In this document: in pieces, positions 47,401-56,470 of the stretch | Layout: every line of letters begins with the position of its first letter | Position numbering within the stretch: position 1 is the stretch's first letter | Assembly: GCA_950295325.1 (NCBI GenBank) | Contig: OX485809.1 | Location: forward strand, 17,498,144 to 17,562,143 | Length of the DNA: 64,000 nucleotides | Reading direction: 5' to 3' | Source of the DNA: Polytrichum commune | Lineage: Eukaryota; Streptophyta; Polytrichopsida; Polytrichales; Polytrichaceae | Made by a program: the position numbers and the translations under genes | Notes under the pieces: generated by a model | Databases searched by the model: none | Told to the model about the DNA's origin: nothing | What the model saw: only the letters and a program-made list of their open reading frames with translations

Positions 47401-48121
47401 CCATCCGAGGACAGCAATTCTGAGGACGGTGGCCCCGCAGCGCTCGACGAAATGAATAGCGAGGTGTCCCCTGTCCAGGAACTCGTCTCCCATGCGTCGC
47501 CACCGACCGCTCAGACGAAGCCTGCAGAAGCACCACCAGCTGCGGGGTCTCCATCGCAAAGGAGGTGTAGGAGACCACCGAAATCGGAGCAACAGGTAAT
47601 CTCCCCGTCCCACTCACGTCGTTACAGACTTGCGCCCTCACCTTCCTTTGATTATCGTATGTAATGGAATCTTATGCGTGTGCAGGTGAAGGCACTGAAG
47701 AAAGAACCGAAACCAAAGGCGGCTTCCGCCGCAGAGAAGAAAACTTCTGTCCCCTCCTCGAAGCAGGTACCATCTTGTTCAACCCGTGATCAATGTTATT
47801 TCCGTGCTTGAACCCCCTAAACCATCATCACCTAATTGGTGTCGTTTTGTACAGTATGGGATTGGCGATGAAGTCTTCCTCATGAACCCGCGCGCCATCC
47901 GCCACAAAGCTGCAATTGGGAAGATTAGTGGGATTCCAGGGAAACACAAGTTTCACTTCCAGGACATCCCTATAAATTGGTTCAAGATAGATGTACATGA
48001 AATTTTGATTCCAGGGGTCAAGCTCATGTTTCCCAGTCGTGACGATGAGCAGGACAAGATTGAGGATGTGAAAGGGACAGCTACTCTATGGGACCAGAAG
48101 TACCTTAAGGCAGTTGGTTGA
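44464..48121 (+). CDS. TNPA-like CACTA protein (Transposase_24/Ptta type, 7 exons, 833 aa)
   Basis: Second protein of the CACTA element, probably the DNA-binding partner of the TNP2-type transposase. My exon model is 44464-44576, 45020-45252, 45496-46337, 46431-46514, 46714-47595, 47686-47766 and 47855-48121. All borders are GT-AG, and the exons sum to 2502 nt, exactly in phase, giving 833 aa. The N-terminus MEMDSTPPEKGAYELARDRR is followed by acidic and proline-rich stretches. Residues about 300-400 hold the Ptta/En-Spm domain, with SIHGFRQSVMKYLKAERARLK and VSDAEWANLKAYWSTDAQKI. Exon 5 has a predicted helical part (ESLESWKKEVEVKFDTFLSH) and a long disordered acidic tail. Exon 7 (YGIGDEVFLMNP ... 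GTATLWDQKYLKAVG) resembles the small C-terminal domain of plant TNPA-like proteins. The 45001 acceptor is an alternative for exon 2 but breaks the phase. Confidence 0.88.
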
Positions 48122-48499
48122 GTGGTAACATGGGAGTGATTTGTTTCATAGGGTTAGTGCGCTGCATCTCTTAAGATGACTCTTCTATGAGAAACAGTAA
48201 TTTGTAACTTGAAGCGCTGAAATTGAGTTCAACATTCACGGTGGCATTTCATGGACAACTACCCTAAACTCCTGACTCAACCTTTTTTACCTCTATTGAA
48301 GTTGCAATGTCAGGCATGAATGGATTATCAGAATGTTGTATTTCCTTGCCGTGTTTCGGGATTGGTGCAGGAGTACGTTGATGTACAAATATTCGTAAAT
48401 TACCCATGCAGCTAACGCTGTTCCCGTGAATGCATTTGCCCATGTCCAGAAGTGTATTGAATCCTTGCGGTCCTAATTATGTTATTGCCAGAGAAGGCC

Positions 48500-49117
48500 A
48501 TGTTGTTGTTTGTCACCGTACCCACTGTAAGACGCAATTGTTTATGACGTCGTTGTGACTCTTCAGCTAAAGGGACCCTTCTCATACACCACACAAACGT
48601 GACGCACTTGTGACTAAATCGTCACATTTTCCACTTGACGAAGTGATAATTAGTGCCATATAAATGACTATCTGCCGACTTCAAAATCATTTTCCGCAAA
48701 TGCCACGTATCCCAAAACCTATTAAATGCGAAACTAGCAAATGACTTCTCTGTGACTGACTCTGAAGGTGACTGGGCAGTCCACGTCACCCTAAACCGCA
48801 CTGAATTTTCACTGAAGAGTGACATCGCACTAGCCCGAGCTGGCATGCCACGTCGTCCGGGTAGAGTGGAATATGGGACCCTGCCCGAAATCTTCCCAAA
48901 AATTTCCTGCCGTACAGACTTTGCTGCCCTACAGACCCCTGACATTTTTCAATTCATCCACCGTTGAAATGGATGGTGATAGTACAATTGAAGTCATGAT
49001 CTAAAACTTGTCCACAATGACTCCAGGGACCCTAGTCACCATGCAGTCATTTTTTTCTTGAATGACTTTGTGTGAGTCATTTATTGCAGTCATTGGTGCG
49101 CCCGATTTTTTGTAGTG
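48500..49117. promoter_or_regulatory. CACTA right subterminal repeat zone
   Basis: Dense TGACT/AGTCA words (GTGACTCTTC, CTTGTGACTAAATCGTC, GTGACTGACTCTGAAGGTGA, GCAGTCATT and others) run up to the terminus. The density matches the left subterminal zone. Confidence 0.7.
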
Positions 49118-49338
49118 TCAGTCTGTATTTGAATACTTCTTCGGGCTGAAATCCAATAACTCACAAGAAGAATCGGCTATATTTCCGGGACATTTTCTGG
49201 TCCATCGGCTAATTGCCGGAAGATTGACATTACAGTCGGATTGCCATCCGATGGTTGGAAATTTGGACCAGCCATGAGGGGAAATCCATCGGCTGATAAT
49301 GAACTAGCCGTCGGTTTTCCCCGAACATTGCCCTAAAC

Positions 49339-49512
49339 TACCGGATGATGGGTGGAGAGATGCCCAAATCTCAAGGAAGAGGTTGGCGGTTCGATTCCCA
49401 GCTGTGAAATCTCCTCTCTACTTGACGGAAAACTTGTCAGGTTGTCAACTACCTCCTATGCTTTGATGCTGGCATGTCGGACTTCTGTCTCAAAAAGAAA
49501 AGAAAAGAAAAA
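49339..49512 (+). ncRNA. 3' part of the SINE-like element with Pol III box B
   Basis: The larger part of the split SINE. GGTTCGATTCC at 49388-49398 is a perfect internal-promoter B box. The separation from its 5' end by 10.9 kb of insertions means it is almost certainly not transcribed from its own start. Listed so the position is not mistaken for a tRNA gene. Confidence 0.55.
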
Positions 49513-49687
49513 GACATCTTCCAGTTTTTCTTCATAAACTTGATGGATTTTCTATAAATAACTACAAAAGGATTGATAATTTTCTCGAAGTCTTGAACTT
49601 CAACCAATTGTTTCTCAAACTCAACCAGTTCATCGATAACTAGCGGTTGGTTCTCCCCGTTCATTGCCAAGGAACTCATTGAGCTAA

Positions 49688-50196
49688 GGACCACTCCACA
49701 CACGAACCTAAGAGCCCGTGACCATTGCACTCAAGCACTCTCATTGGTGGAAAAGGCGGGGCCGGTCCAAGTTCGCTTCACACTACGCTTGAGGGACCAA
49801 CGGATCGAGTATGTGAATGCAATATGGACGTAATAAAGTCTACATGGATTCCTACATGGCATCCAATGGATCATGTTTCATGGTCACTTGGATTATTTTC
49901 AAAAACCACCTCTCGGAGGTAGGCCTAACACAAAACCAGGAGACTGTGTCACTCCGAACGCTCACAACCATTGATTTATTCTATTTTATCATGTGTGAGG
50001 ACCCCACATGAATAGAAATTCATTGAAATAGCATTTGGTTGAGGGCCCGGTCACATATGACTTCACACTACACTTGAGGGTCCGTGACCACACTACATGA
50101 GTTTGGAGGTGTGTTGGGACAGCCTTTGGACACTCACTTTCTTTTGGGCTCTCACAATTTCATGGTCACGGCTCTTGGCTCGTGTGTGAAGTGGCC
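49688..50196. mobile_element. PIF/Harbinger-like MITE, about 509 bp (family P500)
   Basis: Third copy of the 5809/23736 family, starting GGACCACTCCACACACGAA with TAA before it and ending GTGTGAAGTGGCC. It starts 21 bp after the hAT-type MITE ends, as in the 23493/23736 pair. It is non-coding. Confidence 0.8.
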
Positions 50197-50580
50197 AGAA
50201 TATCCTGGTGGTGAAACAGAAGACAGTTTAGATATTTGCACTTCTACACTGCCCAGTGCCATTGCATCATTTTCACGCCATCAAAGCTGCTACTGAATCC
50301 TGGTCAAAATTAACGTGACTTTGATGGTGGTTTTCACTACAATACCAGAAACTCGATGCAGTGTACAGCTTATAACATAGTTTATTTTGTACATTTTTTC
50401 CAACATAACATTATTCAGATCCATAACAATGTTCTGCGAGACTGACAGTATTCCAAGCAATATTCCTTGTGTTTTCACATTCAGCCTGAATGTGGGGAAT
50501 GCTATCAATCCCACAGAACATTGTTATGGATCTGAATAATGTCGTGAAATTTTGAGCATTGATTTTAGTTTAAATCTATT
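50197..50580. other. gene-free stretch with a long inverted repeat
   Basis: No coding signal. The notable content is the inverted repeat at 50409-50541. Confidence 0.6.
50409..50541. repeat. perfect 28-bp inverted repeat with inner hairpin
   Basis: 50409-50436 (CATTATTCAGATCCATAACA...) is exactly reverse-complemented at 50514-50541. Inside the 77-nt loop, CACATTCAG-C-CTGAATGTG makes a second perfect 9-bp stem. No TWA, TA or longer target duplication is evident, so it is not clearly a MITE. Confidence 0.85.
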
Positions 50581-53500
50581 GTGGGACAACATTGGGTCAA
50601 AGCCATTCATAACGACACAAATGTCTTCTATAGATGTTTCATTACAACTTTTGTTTTCTGTCAACTAACAATTGGACAAGGGAACCCTCCATTTCTCAAG
50701 GATTCTGTGTATACATTGTATTCAACTTGTGAATGTTTGATTACCTTAAGGATACATGCACAAGCCAAGCGAGCGGTGAGCCCTCCCGCTGCTGTGCCCG
50801 CAGCCGCAGACACAGACACCATCGGCGAAGCGCAGACACAGACACAACGTGGAGCACAGCGGCACCCTTCCCTCAGATCTACGCCGAAACCAGCCCACAG
50901 CCTCAAGAGCTCACTGCTGCGAGACTTAGAGACAACCAGATCTACAACACCGAACGAGCAAGGGCGCAACAACAACAACACAGATTCAGATCGGAGAAAA
51001 TTACGACGAAAAAAGGGTCCAGAATCGACATGGCTCAGCACGGCCAAGGGTTTACTCATTACATGGGTGTTCATAAGCACCATTACAATGTGTGTTGGCA
51101 CACACCACACTCCTTCCCCAGAAAATCCCACTACTATAGTCACTACACTAAGATATCACTTGCTCCAGCAATCCCCCACCATACAGCAGCAACCCTATCT
51201 CTACCTTCCAAAACCTCACTCAGCCTATACTACCTTCCTTCACACAACATCACACCAGATTACGCCACCTCCACACTTGCGCCCAACTCCAAACGCCACG
51301 CACCGATTGCCTCGCTCGCAGCCACCCACAAGCCACAAAGCCGAAAACACAGAGGTTAGCAAAAAGATTGGCACTTACCAGCAAGCATGCACAGACACTA
51401 TCACCGGAAAAACACACAACACACAATGTATAATCTTACCGCAAAAAAGTCGCTGCCACTGCCCCCCGCCTCCTCACATGGCCAAACGTCAGACCCCGCA
51501 CCAGATCCCCCACCCAAACTCCACAAAACGCCACACCCCGCAAGCTCACTCACTTAAAACAGAACAAAAGCTACCTACATTCCTAGCCATATACAAAACC
51601 ATACACACTAACCACAACCCCCTGACACTCACACACCTCCCACCCACCCCTACACACCCAAACTACAATAACCGCCACACAGCTAGCCGCACACCCCAGC
51701 TCACCCACACTCAGATATCAGACCGCCATTTCACAAAATCCAACACACATCCCTACTGCACCCCACCCCGCCAGATCCAGTACACCCCACCCCGTCAGAA
51801 CCAGCACACTCCTCTCCCGAAAACAGACTATCGTATACCTACCCTCCCCGCAATCCCACACTCAGCACCAGCATCCCCCAAAGGCAGCCACACAGATACT
51901 CGCAGCTCCACTCCAAACACAGATGCACACACAGCTAGACACCCTGGAACCTCACAGGACATCCCCCCTAATAGACACAACAACTCACACAAACTAACCA
52001 CATTCCCCACAAAGGAAAAGCGCCACCAGCCGATCCCGATCTCCCACACTGACATTCACGAACAAAGCACCAGCGCAGAACGCCGAAAAACCTCACACAT
52101 ACCCCTTCAAATACCTCCGATCGACCCATCCTTCCTCACTCATCCTCTCACCCTCTCTCCACACTCACTCCACACTACTACAATGGCCCCCAACAGTGAT
52201 CCACACACAGCTGCCCAACACACTCGCAATCACCCAAGCCAGCACCAGGACAGCAGGATCAAGATGAAAGGCGCCACTGGCAGCACCGGAGCAGGCATTC
52301 CGACCAGGAGTCACAGCAGAAGGACCTCGCAGCATGCAGGACGAGGAGGAGACGAGGAGGCGGCAGGCTCGCTAGGGGGAGCCGGGACCAGAAGCAGGAG
52401 CATTGGCCGAAGGCGTGCACTCATCTCCGACTTCAGTGACGAAGAGGACAGGGAGACATCTGCCCCAACACCTAGCCAACACATAGTTTTAAAGGAGAAG
52501 GCCCACCTTTTTCATGACCACGACATAGATATGCAACTCGAGGATGTGTCACCCGAGCATGGAGGGAGCTCACTTCAACTCTCATCGTCCCACAACGAGT
52601 ACGCCGCCATCCCCAACCAAGCCGCCATTTCAACAACTCGACTAGACATCACCAACCTTGCCGACACGACACCCACAACTTCACACAAGAGCCCAAGGAA
52701 GGAAGCTACATCTGACACCCAAAGCGCCAAACGACGGAGGAATGAAGCGGGTCACCACACGATTCCACTCGGAGCAAGCCACCCTCAGCAAGAGAAGACC
52801 AAAGAAGCCATACCAAGCATCGACATTGTATCGCACATGTGGCTAGGATTCCCCATCCACGAAGCCATAGCCATCCAACGGGGCAAAGAGATCATCCACG
52901 AACACCGGACAAACGATGAATTCGCAAGACTAGGAACTCCCACAAAAGAGGTCATTGAGTTCAAATCTCTCCGAAGAGCATTCCCACACGTACCTCAAGT
53001 TTGCTATCCACACGAGCGACCAGACGCGGTCCCCGGCAACCACCTACACTTCACACAACTCCCAAGGCTAGAGAAGACCGACCCCACCACCGGCCTATCC
53101 GAAGGCTTCCACGTCACCATTCGTTACGACGATGGATTCAAGAGCATGAGTAGGCAAGACGCTAGGAGAGGTTGCATGGAGAGACTACATCAAATGGAAA
53201 TCCTCCTCGGCACGACATACTCCAACCCTATAGACATAGGGCTCAACGCCGTGACTAAGCATTGGGCGGGCTTCATCAAAGTACACCTCCAACACCCTCA
53301 ACGGGACGGGATTGCACTCCTCCAAGGCCATCGGGCTTTCGTCATGGAAATGGAGGATGGCGAAAGAGTAATTGGCAAGGTTGAGAAAGAATTCGAGCTC
53401 ATGTCAAAAGCCCGGAATCTTCGTCTACACATCAAAGGGGAGACTCTTCGCCACGAACATGCTTCTCACATATTCGAGGAAATCGTACGGGAAAGTTACT

Positions 53501-54432
53501 ACACCGGTAGACAACACGAATTTATGGGCCTCACTAAGCCGGAACTCCACAAGACCTTCGCGTTCCTCACACTCACCACGGAGGAAGCCCGGGACATCGT
53601 ACTCAATGAAGGACTCACATTCAACCACGAAAAATTACAAGTAAGTATCACGCGGGACCGAGGTGTCGGTAACCCATCCGAGCTCCGAATTAGCACAACA
53701 TTAGTCGCCAACAACTTACCACAACGTGAATCCCAAGCATCCATCACCAAGGCCATCAAACAAGCATTCGGGGCGGACAACATAGTAGGAGTGAGCTTTG
53801 GCAACAACCCGCACACCGACAAGCAAGCGGGATGGTACCACATCCAATGTTTAAACGCCGCGGTCTACACGGAATGGCTACACCGATCTACATTCATTCT
53901 AGGAAGGCGCATCGATTTCATCCCACATCACGGAAGCATCGACGGATCGGACCCCAACAAAACGGCAATCCGTCTAGCCCAAGCCCCCGCGAGAGAAGCA
54001 ATCGCGGAGAAAATTCAAGCCATGGGTAATGTTACCAACTCCAACCCAATCCTCACCGAAAAATACCTCACCAAGACCATGAAGGAGCTCGAAGACAAGT
54101 TGGATGAGAAGTTCGGCACGCTCACCACAACCATCAACACTCATACGGATCGTAGGCATGAAGATACCACGGCCACCATCACACACCACACCAACAACCT
54201 CCAAGCACTATTCGGAACAATCGCTCATGAAATCCAACAATCCAACTTACGTATGCAAGGACTAGTCAACGGACTCTCCACCACCGCGCCGGAAATACTC
54301 CAAAGAGCCACTATACCTACACTACCACACGGCTACAACGCTACCGCCCCCCCCCCCCCCCTCCAAGCCCCCCCGGGTTTCCACAACAACTCCACAACAC
54401 ACCATCAAGGACATAGTTCATTTAATGAATAG
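50581..54432 (+). CDS. very long ORF, ORF1-like protein of a probable LINE
   Basis: An uninterrupted frame of 1283 codons in DNA otherwise full of stops. The first about 530 residues are low complexity (Thr, Pro, His, Ser) and may be a stop-free 5' leader. A good internal start, CAATGGCCCCC at 52182, would give about 749 aa (MAPNSDPHTAAQ...). The numbering here is from the first Met. Residues 540-750 are basic and disordered (RSRSIGRRRA, KRRRNE). About 755-1000 look folded. About 1020-1130 look RRM-like, from VSITRDRGVGNPSELRISTT through VANNLPQRESQASITKAIKQ to GWYHIQCLNAA. Then comes a coiled coil (TKTMKELEDKLDEKFGTL) and a Pro/His-rich end. No reverse transcriptase, CCHC knuckle or protease is seen. 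RRM plus coiled coil suggests a non-LTR ORF1 protein. I cannot assign the family. The coding strand is unusually rich in C and A. An LTR element begins 155 bp after the stop. Confidence 0.6.
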   Translation: MGQHWVKAIHNDTNVFYRCFITTFVFCQLTIGQGNPPFLKDSVYTLYSTCECLITLRIHAQAKRAVSPPAAVPAAADTDTIGEAQTQTQRGAQRHPSLRSTPKPAHSLKSSLLRDLETTRSTTPNEQGRNNNNTDSDRRKLRRKKGPESTWLSTAKGLLITWVFISTITMCVGTHHTPSPENPTTIVTTLRYHLLQQSPTIQQQPYLYLPKPHSAYTTFLHTTSHQITPPPHLRPTPNATHRLPRSQPPTSHKAENTEVSKKIGTYQQACTDTITGKTHNTQCIILPQKSRCHCPPPPHMAKRQTPHQIPHPNSTKRHTPQAHSLKTEQKLPTFLAIYKTIHTNHNPLTLTHLPPTPTHPNYNNRHTASRTPQLTHTQISDRHFTKSNTHPYCTPPRQIQYTPPRQNQHTPLPKTDYRIPTLPAIPHSAPASPKGSHTDTRSSTPNTDAHTARHPGTSQDIPPNRHNNSHKLTTFPTKEKRHQPIPISHTDIHEQSTSAERRKTSHIPLQIPPIDPSFLTHPLTLSPHSLHTTTMAPNSDPHTAAQHTRNHPSQHQDSRIKMKGATGSTGAGIPTRSHSRRTSQHAGRGGDEEAAGSLGGAGTRSRSIGRRRALISDFSDEEDRETSAPTPSQHIVLKEKAHLFHDHDIDMQLEDVSPEHGGSSLQLSSSHNEYAAIPNQAAISTTRLDITNLADTTPTTSHKSPRKEATSDTQSAKRRRNEAGHHTIPLGASHPQQEKTKEAIPSIDIVSHMWLGFPIHEAIAIQRGKEIIHEHRTNDEFARLGTPTKEVIEFKSLRRAFPHVPQVCYPHERPDAVPGNHLHFTQLPRLEKTDPTTGLSEGFHVTIRYDDGFKSMSRQDARRGCMERLHQMEILLGTTYSNPIDIGLNAVTKHWAGFIKVHLQHPQRDGIALLQGHRAFVMEMEDGERVIGKVEKEFELMSKARNLRLHIKGETLRHEHASHIFEEIVRESYYTGRQHEFMGLTKPELHKTFAFLTLTTEEARDIVLNEGLTFNHEKLQVSITRDRGVGNPSELRISTTLVANNLPQRESQASITKAIKQAFGADNIVGVSFGNNPHTDKQAGWYHIQCLNAAVYTEWLHRSTFILGRRIDFIPHHGSIDGSDPNKTAIRLAQAPAREAIAEKIQAMGNVTNSNPILTEKYLTKTMKELEDKLDEKFGTLTTTINTHTDRRHEDTTATITHHTNNLQALFGTIAHEIQQSNLRMQGLVNGLSTTAPEILQRATIPTLPHGYNATAPPPPLQAPPGFHNNSTTHHQGHSSFNE

Positions 54433-54587
54433 TGACCAACTAAGACACCATCAATGGTCTCTTCTACTTATTTGTTGTATGGTTTTTTCTTTATATAATA
54501 AAGAGTTCGCATTCCCACTCTACATGTTTACTACATACATAGTCACATACACAACTCCACCCACCAAAAGAAACATTCACATTACCA
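54433..54587 (+). other. spacer after the long ORF, site of the LTR insertion
   Basis: Contains TATATAATAAAGAG, a possible poly(A) signal, and then A/C-rich sequence in the style of the ORF. The last five bases, TACCA (54583-54587), are the candidate 5' target duplication of the LTR element; the 3' partner is outside the window. Confidence 0.5.
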
Positions 54588-55287
54588 TGTGAGCCCAAAA
54601 GGGTGCCCACATTTAGTCTTAGACCCTTGAAACGTTAGTTGATGCACTTTGAAGTAGCATGTTACTTCACAAAAATATAAAAAGAGTGAAATGTTAGTCT
54701 TAGAAGTACCATGTTGTAAGAGGCTAGGATGTGAGTTGTTATTGTGTTTTTACCTTCGGAAGGATTTGAGTGATTGAGGATAGGTAAGGAGAACTTGGAT
54801 TGAGTAGTTAGTGAGTAGGCTAGTACAAATGGATGGAGACAACCAAAGTGACTCAAGAGGCAAATGCATTCGAATTGGGATGAATGGAGGATCACATGGA
54901 GCGCACAAGTGGACCACCTCATCATGGCCACTTAATGGGGAAGGCCCAAGGAAGAATGCAAGGTGGAGGATAAGCAAATTCTCAAAGCACCAATCAAATC
55001 ACGAGTTGAGCATCGTGGTTTGAATTAAGTGGTGAGCGACGATTTGGGAAAGTAAGGGGAGAAAGTTATGGCGGCGGAAAGCGAAGGAGGCTAAGTTTGG
55101 GTTGAAGCATCCCAAGTTTGGTAAAGTGTGGTAGGTAGAAAGCCAAGGCTAGTTAAATGTTCGAATTAGGATCCTTGTTGATCATTTGAGGGAGGAAGGC
55201 TTAGAAGATAGGATTGGCGCCTACTAAGTAGGAGGAAATCTCAAGGGCTTATCGTGAGCCTTGAGGATGCTCACCCCCTCAAGCTTA

Positions 55288-55298
55288 CTATATAATCC
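55288..55298 (+). promoter_or_regulatory. TATA-like box in the 5' LTR
   Basis: CTATATAATCC, followed by a pyrimidine-rich stretch, about 700 bp into the LTR. It is the best promoter candidate; not confirmed by other signals. Confidence 0.45.
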
Positions 55299-55799
55299 CT
55301 CATTCTTCCCTCACTCATCCTCTCTTTCCTTTGTGCTCCAAGGCACCCCACGAGTTATAAGTGTGGGTGTGGGAAGCCATATTGGAGCACATGTGTGTGC
55401 TTAGTTTTTAGTTTGAGAGCCAAGGCTTGTTAGCCTTGAAGAAGGCTTGACCTCTTGGTAGAATTAGTGTTGACGTGAAGGATTTTAAAGTTAATTCATG
55501 ATTCCAATTTGTGGTACTTAAAGTTCATGTTTTGAATACACGTGGTTGCAAATTCCATGTTTAAGAGTTGAGCACTTGATGTTGTGATGAGTGCAAAAAT
55601 ATACTTGTGTGGATTAGTTAGTCTTAGTGAAGTTAGGAAATTCTCTCTCCCCCTCTCCTCTCTAGGATTTTAGGATTTTAGGATTAGAGAAGAATTGTGT
55701 GATTAGAAAGGGGTTGTTAGTAGAATTAGGAAAATTAGGTAGGAAGATTAGTTAAGGGCTTGAATAATTAGTGAGGTAGTTGGGGATTACAACTACAAA

Positions 55800-56310
55800 G
55801 TTGTGGGTTCATGAAGGAGCTGGGTTTATGAAGGAGCTGGGTTTGTTTAGTTAGAAAGTAAAGAGCTGGGTTTATGAAGGACCTGGGTTTGTTTAGTTAG
55901 AAGCTAAGGAGCTGGGTTTATGAAGGAGCTGGGTTTATGAAGGAGCTGGGTTTGTTTAGTTAGAAAGTAAAGAGCTGGGTTTATGAAGGAGCTGGGTTTG
56001 TTTAGTTAGAAAATAAAGAGCTGGGTTTATGAAGGACCAGAGTTTGTTTAGTTAGAAGCTAAGGAGCTGGGTTTATGAAGGAGCTGGGTTTATGAAGGAG
56101 CTGGGTTTATGAAGGAGCTGGGTTTGTTTAGTTAGAAAATAAAGAGCTGGGTTTATGAAGGACCAGAGTTTGTTTAGTTAGAAGCTAAGGAGCTGGGTTT
56201 ATGAAGGAGCTGGGTTTATGAAGGAGCTGGGTTTATGAAGGAGCTGGGTTTGTTTAGTTAGAAGCTAAGAAGCTGGGTTTATGAAGGAGCTGGGTTTATG
56301 AAGGAGCTAG
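55800..56310 (+). repeat. minisatellite in the 5' LTR
   Basis: A 17-bp unit, GAGCTGGGTTTATGAAG, recurs many times, mixed with a longer unit that inserts GTTTGTTTAGTTAGAA. Several higher-order blocks repeat exactly, a sign of recent unequal exchange or slippage. Confidence 0.92.
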
Positions 56311-56451
56311 TTAAATCCAAGACCACTTGAAGGGTGAACCTTGCACTATGGACTCATCCAAGTCCAAATCCAATACCGCGGAGGAATGTGAGCCCAAACC
56401 CACTACTCGGACTACGGACGCTTAAGGGTGGGGGGTTTGGCCTCACATAAT

Positions 56452-56470
56452 TGGTGCGTCCGCCGGGAGC
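56452..56470 (+). other. primer-binding site
   Basis: TGGTGCGTCCGCCGGGAG begins four bases after the LTR end. It starts with TGG, the complement of the tRNA CCA end. Which tRNA primes it is not clear. Confidence 0.65.

Larger units (their letters stand above)
39240..49117. mobile_element. CACTA (En/Spm) transposon, 9,878 bp, apparently full-length
   Basis: The terminal inverted repeats are CACTACAAAAAATCGGG, identical over 17 bp at both ends, with a 3-bp target duplication TCA (39237-39239 and 49118-49120). The uninterrupted hAT copy 1 shows the pre-insertion sequence (GGGTATCGTCCAGTATTTG against GGGTATCA...TCAGTCTGTATTTG). Both subterminal zones are crowded with short TGACT/AGTCA words. Inside are two divergent genes, a TNP2-type transposase (minus) and a TNPA-like protein (plus). 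Both have coherent exon structures, so the element may be autonomous. Confidence 0.97.
38394..49330 (-). mobile_element. hAT deletion derivative (copy 2), third level
   Basis: A perfect 8-bp duplication CCCTAAAC flanks it (38386-38393 and 49331-49338). Termini are CAGAGTTCGGG and CCCCGAACATTG. Without the CACTA insertion the element is 1,056 bp. It matches copy 1 (507-1332) outside one internal segment that copy 1 lacks. It retains only the transposase C-terminal domain. Confidence 0.92.
38371..49512 (+). mobile_element. SINE-like element, second level of the nest
   Basis: The two outer parts (38371-38393 and 49339-49512, about 197 bp together) are bounded by a long direct repeat, GACCTCTTCCAGTTTCTT (38353-38370) and GACATCTTCCAGTTTTTCTT (49513-49532). 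This is what a target-primed retroposon leaves. It has a perfect Pol III box B, GGTTCGATTCC (49388-49398), a less clear box A upstream, and an A-rich tail of AAAAG units (49494-49512). The tRNA-like part is not a tRNA gene. Confidence 0.75.
38281..49666 (+). mobile_element. hAT-type MITE, outermost level of a four-level nest
   Basis: The left 90 bp (38281-38370, CAATGTCCGGAGAGG...) and the right 154 bp (49513-49666, ...GGTTCTCCCCGTTCATTG) are the two parts of a MITE of the 1800-2027 family. The flanks CCGAGGAG and CCAAGGAA are an 8-bp duplication with two changes. With the insertions removed it would be about 226 bp, the normal length of the family. Confidence 0.85.
54588..56447 (+). repeat. 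5' LTR, 1,860 bp
   Basis: Begins TGTGAGCCC and ends GGCCTCACA, so its ends are the inverted pair TGTGAG/CTCACA. The beginning recurs at 63658. A TATA-like CTATATAATCC at 55288-55298 probably marks the promoter. The last third is occupied by a minisatellite. Confidence 0.92.

Noticed and set aside
46710-47417. 235-codon open frame on the minus strand
   Set aside because: It lies opposite exon 5 of the TNPA-like gene, whose plus-strand reading is supported by splice phase. The minus translation is Ser/Thr-rich with no domain.
49388-49398. possible tRNA gene
   Set aside because: Only the B box is convincing. No cloverleaf can be drawn, and the direct repeats and A-rich tail point to a SINE.
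50581-52180. reading the first half of the long ORF as a secreted or membrane protein
   Set aside because: One hydrophobic patch (LLITWVFISTITMCVGT) is present, but the surroundings are low-complexity CA-rich sequence, better explained as a stop-free leader or disordered region.
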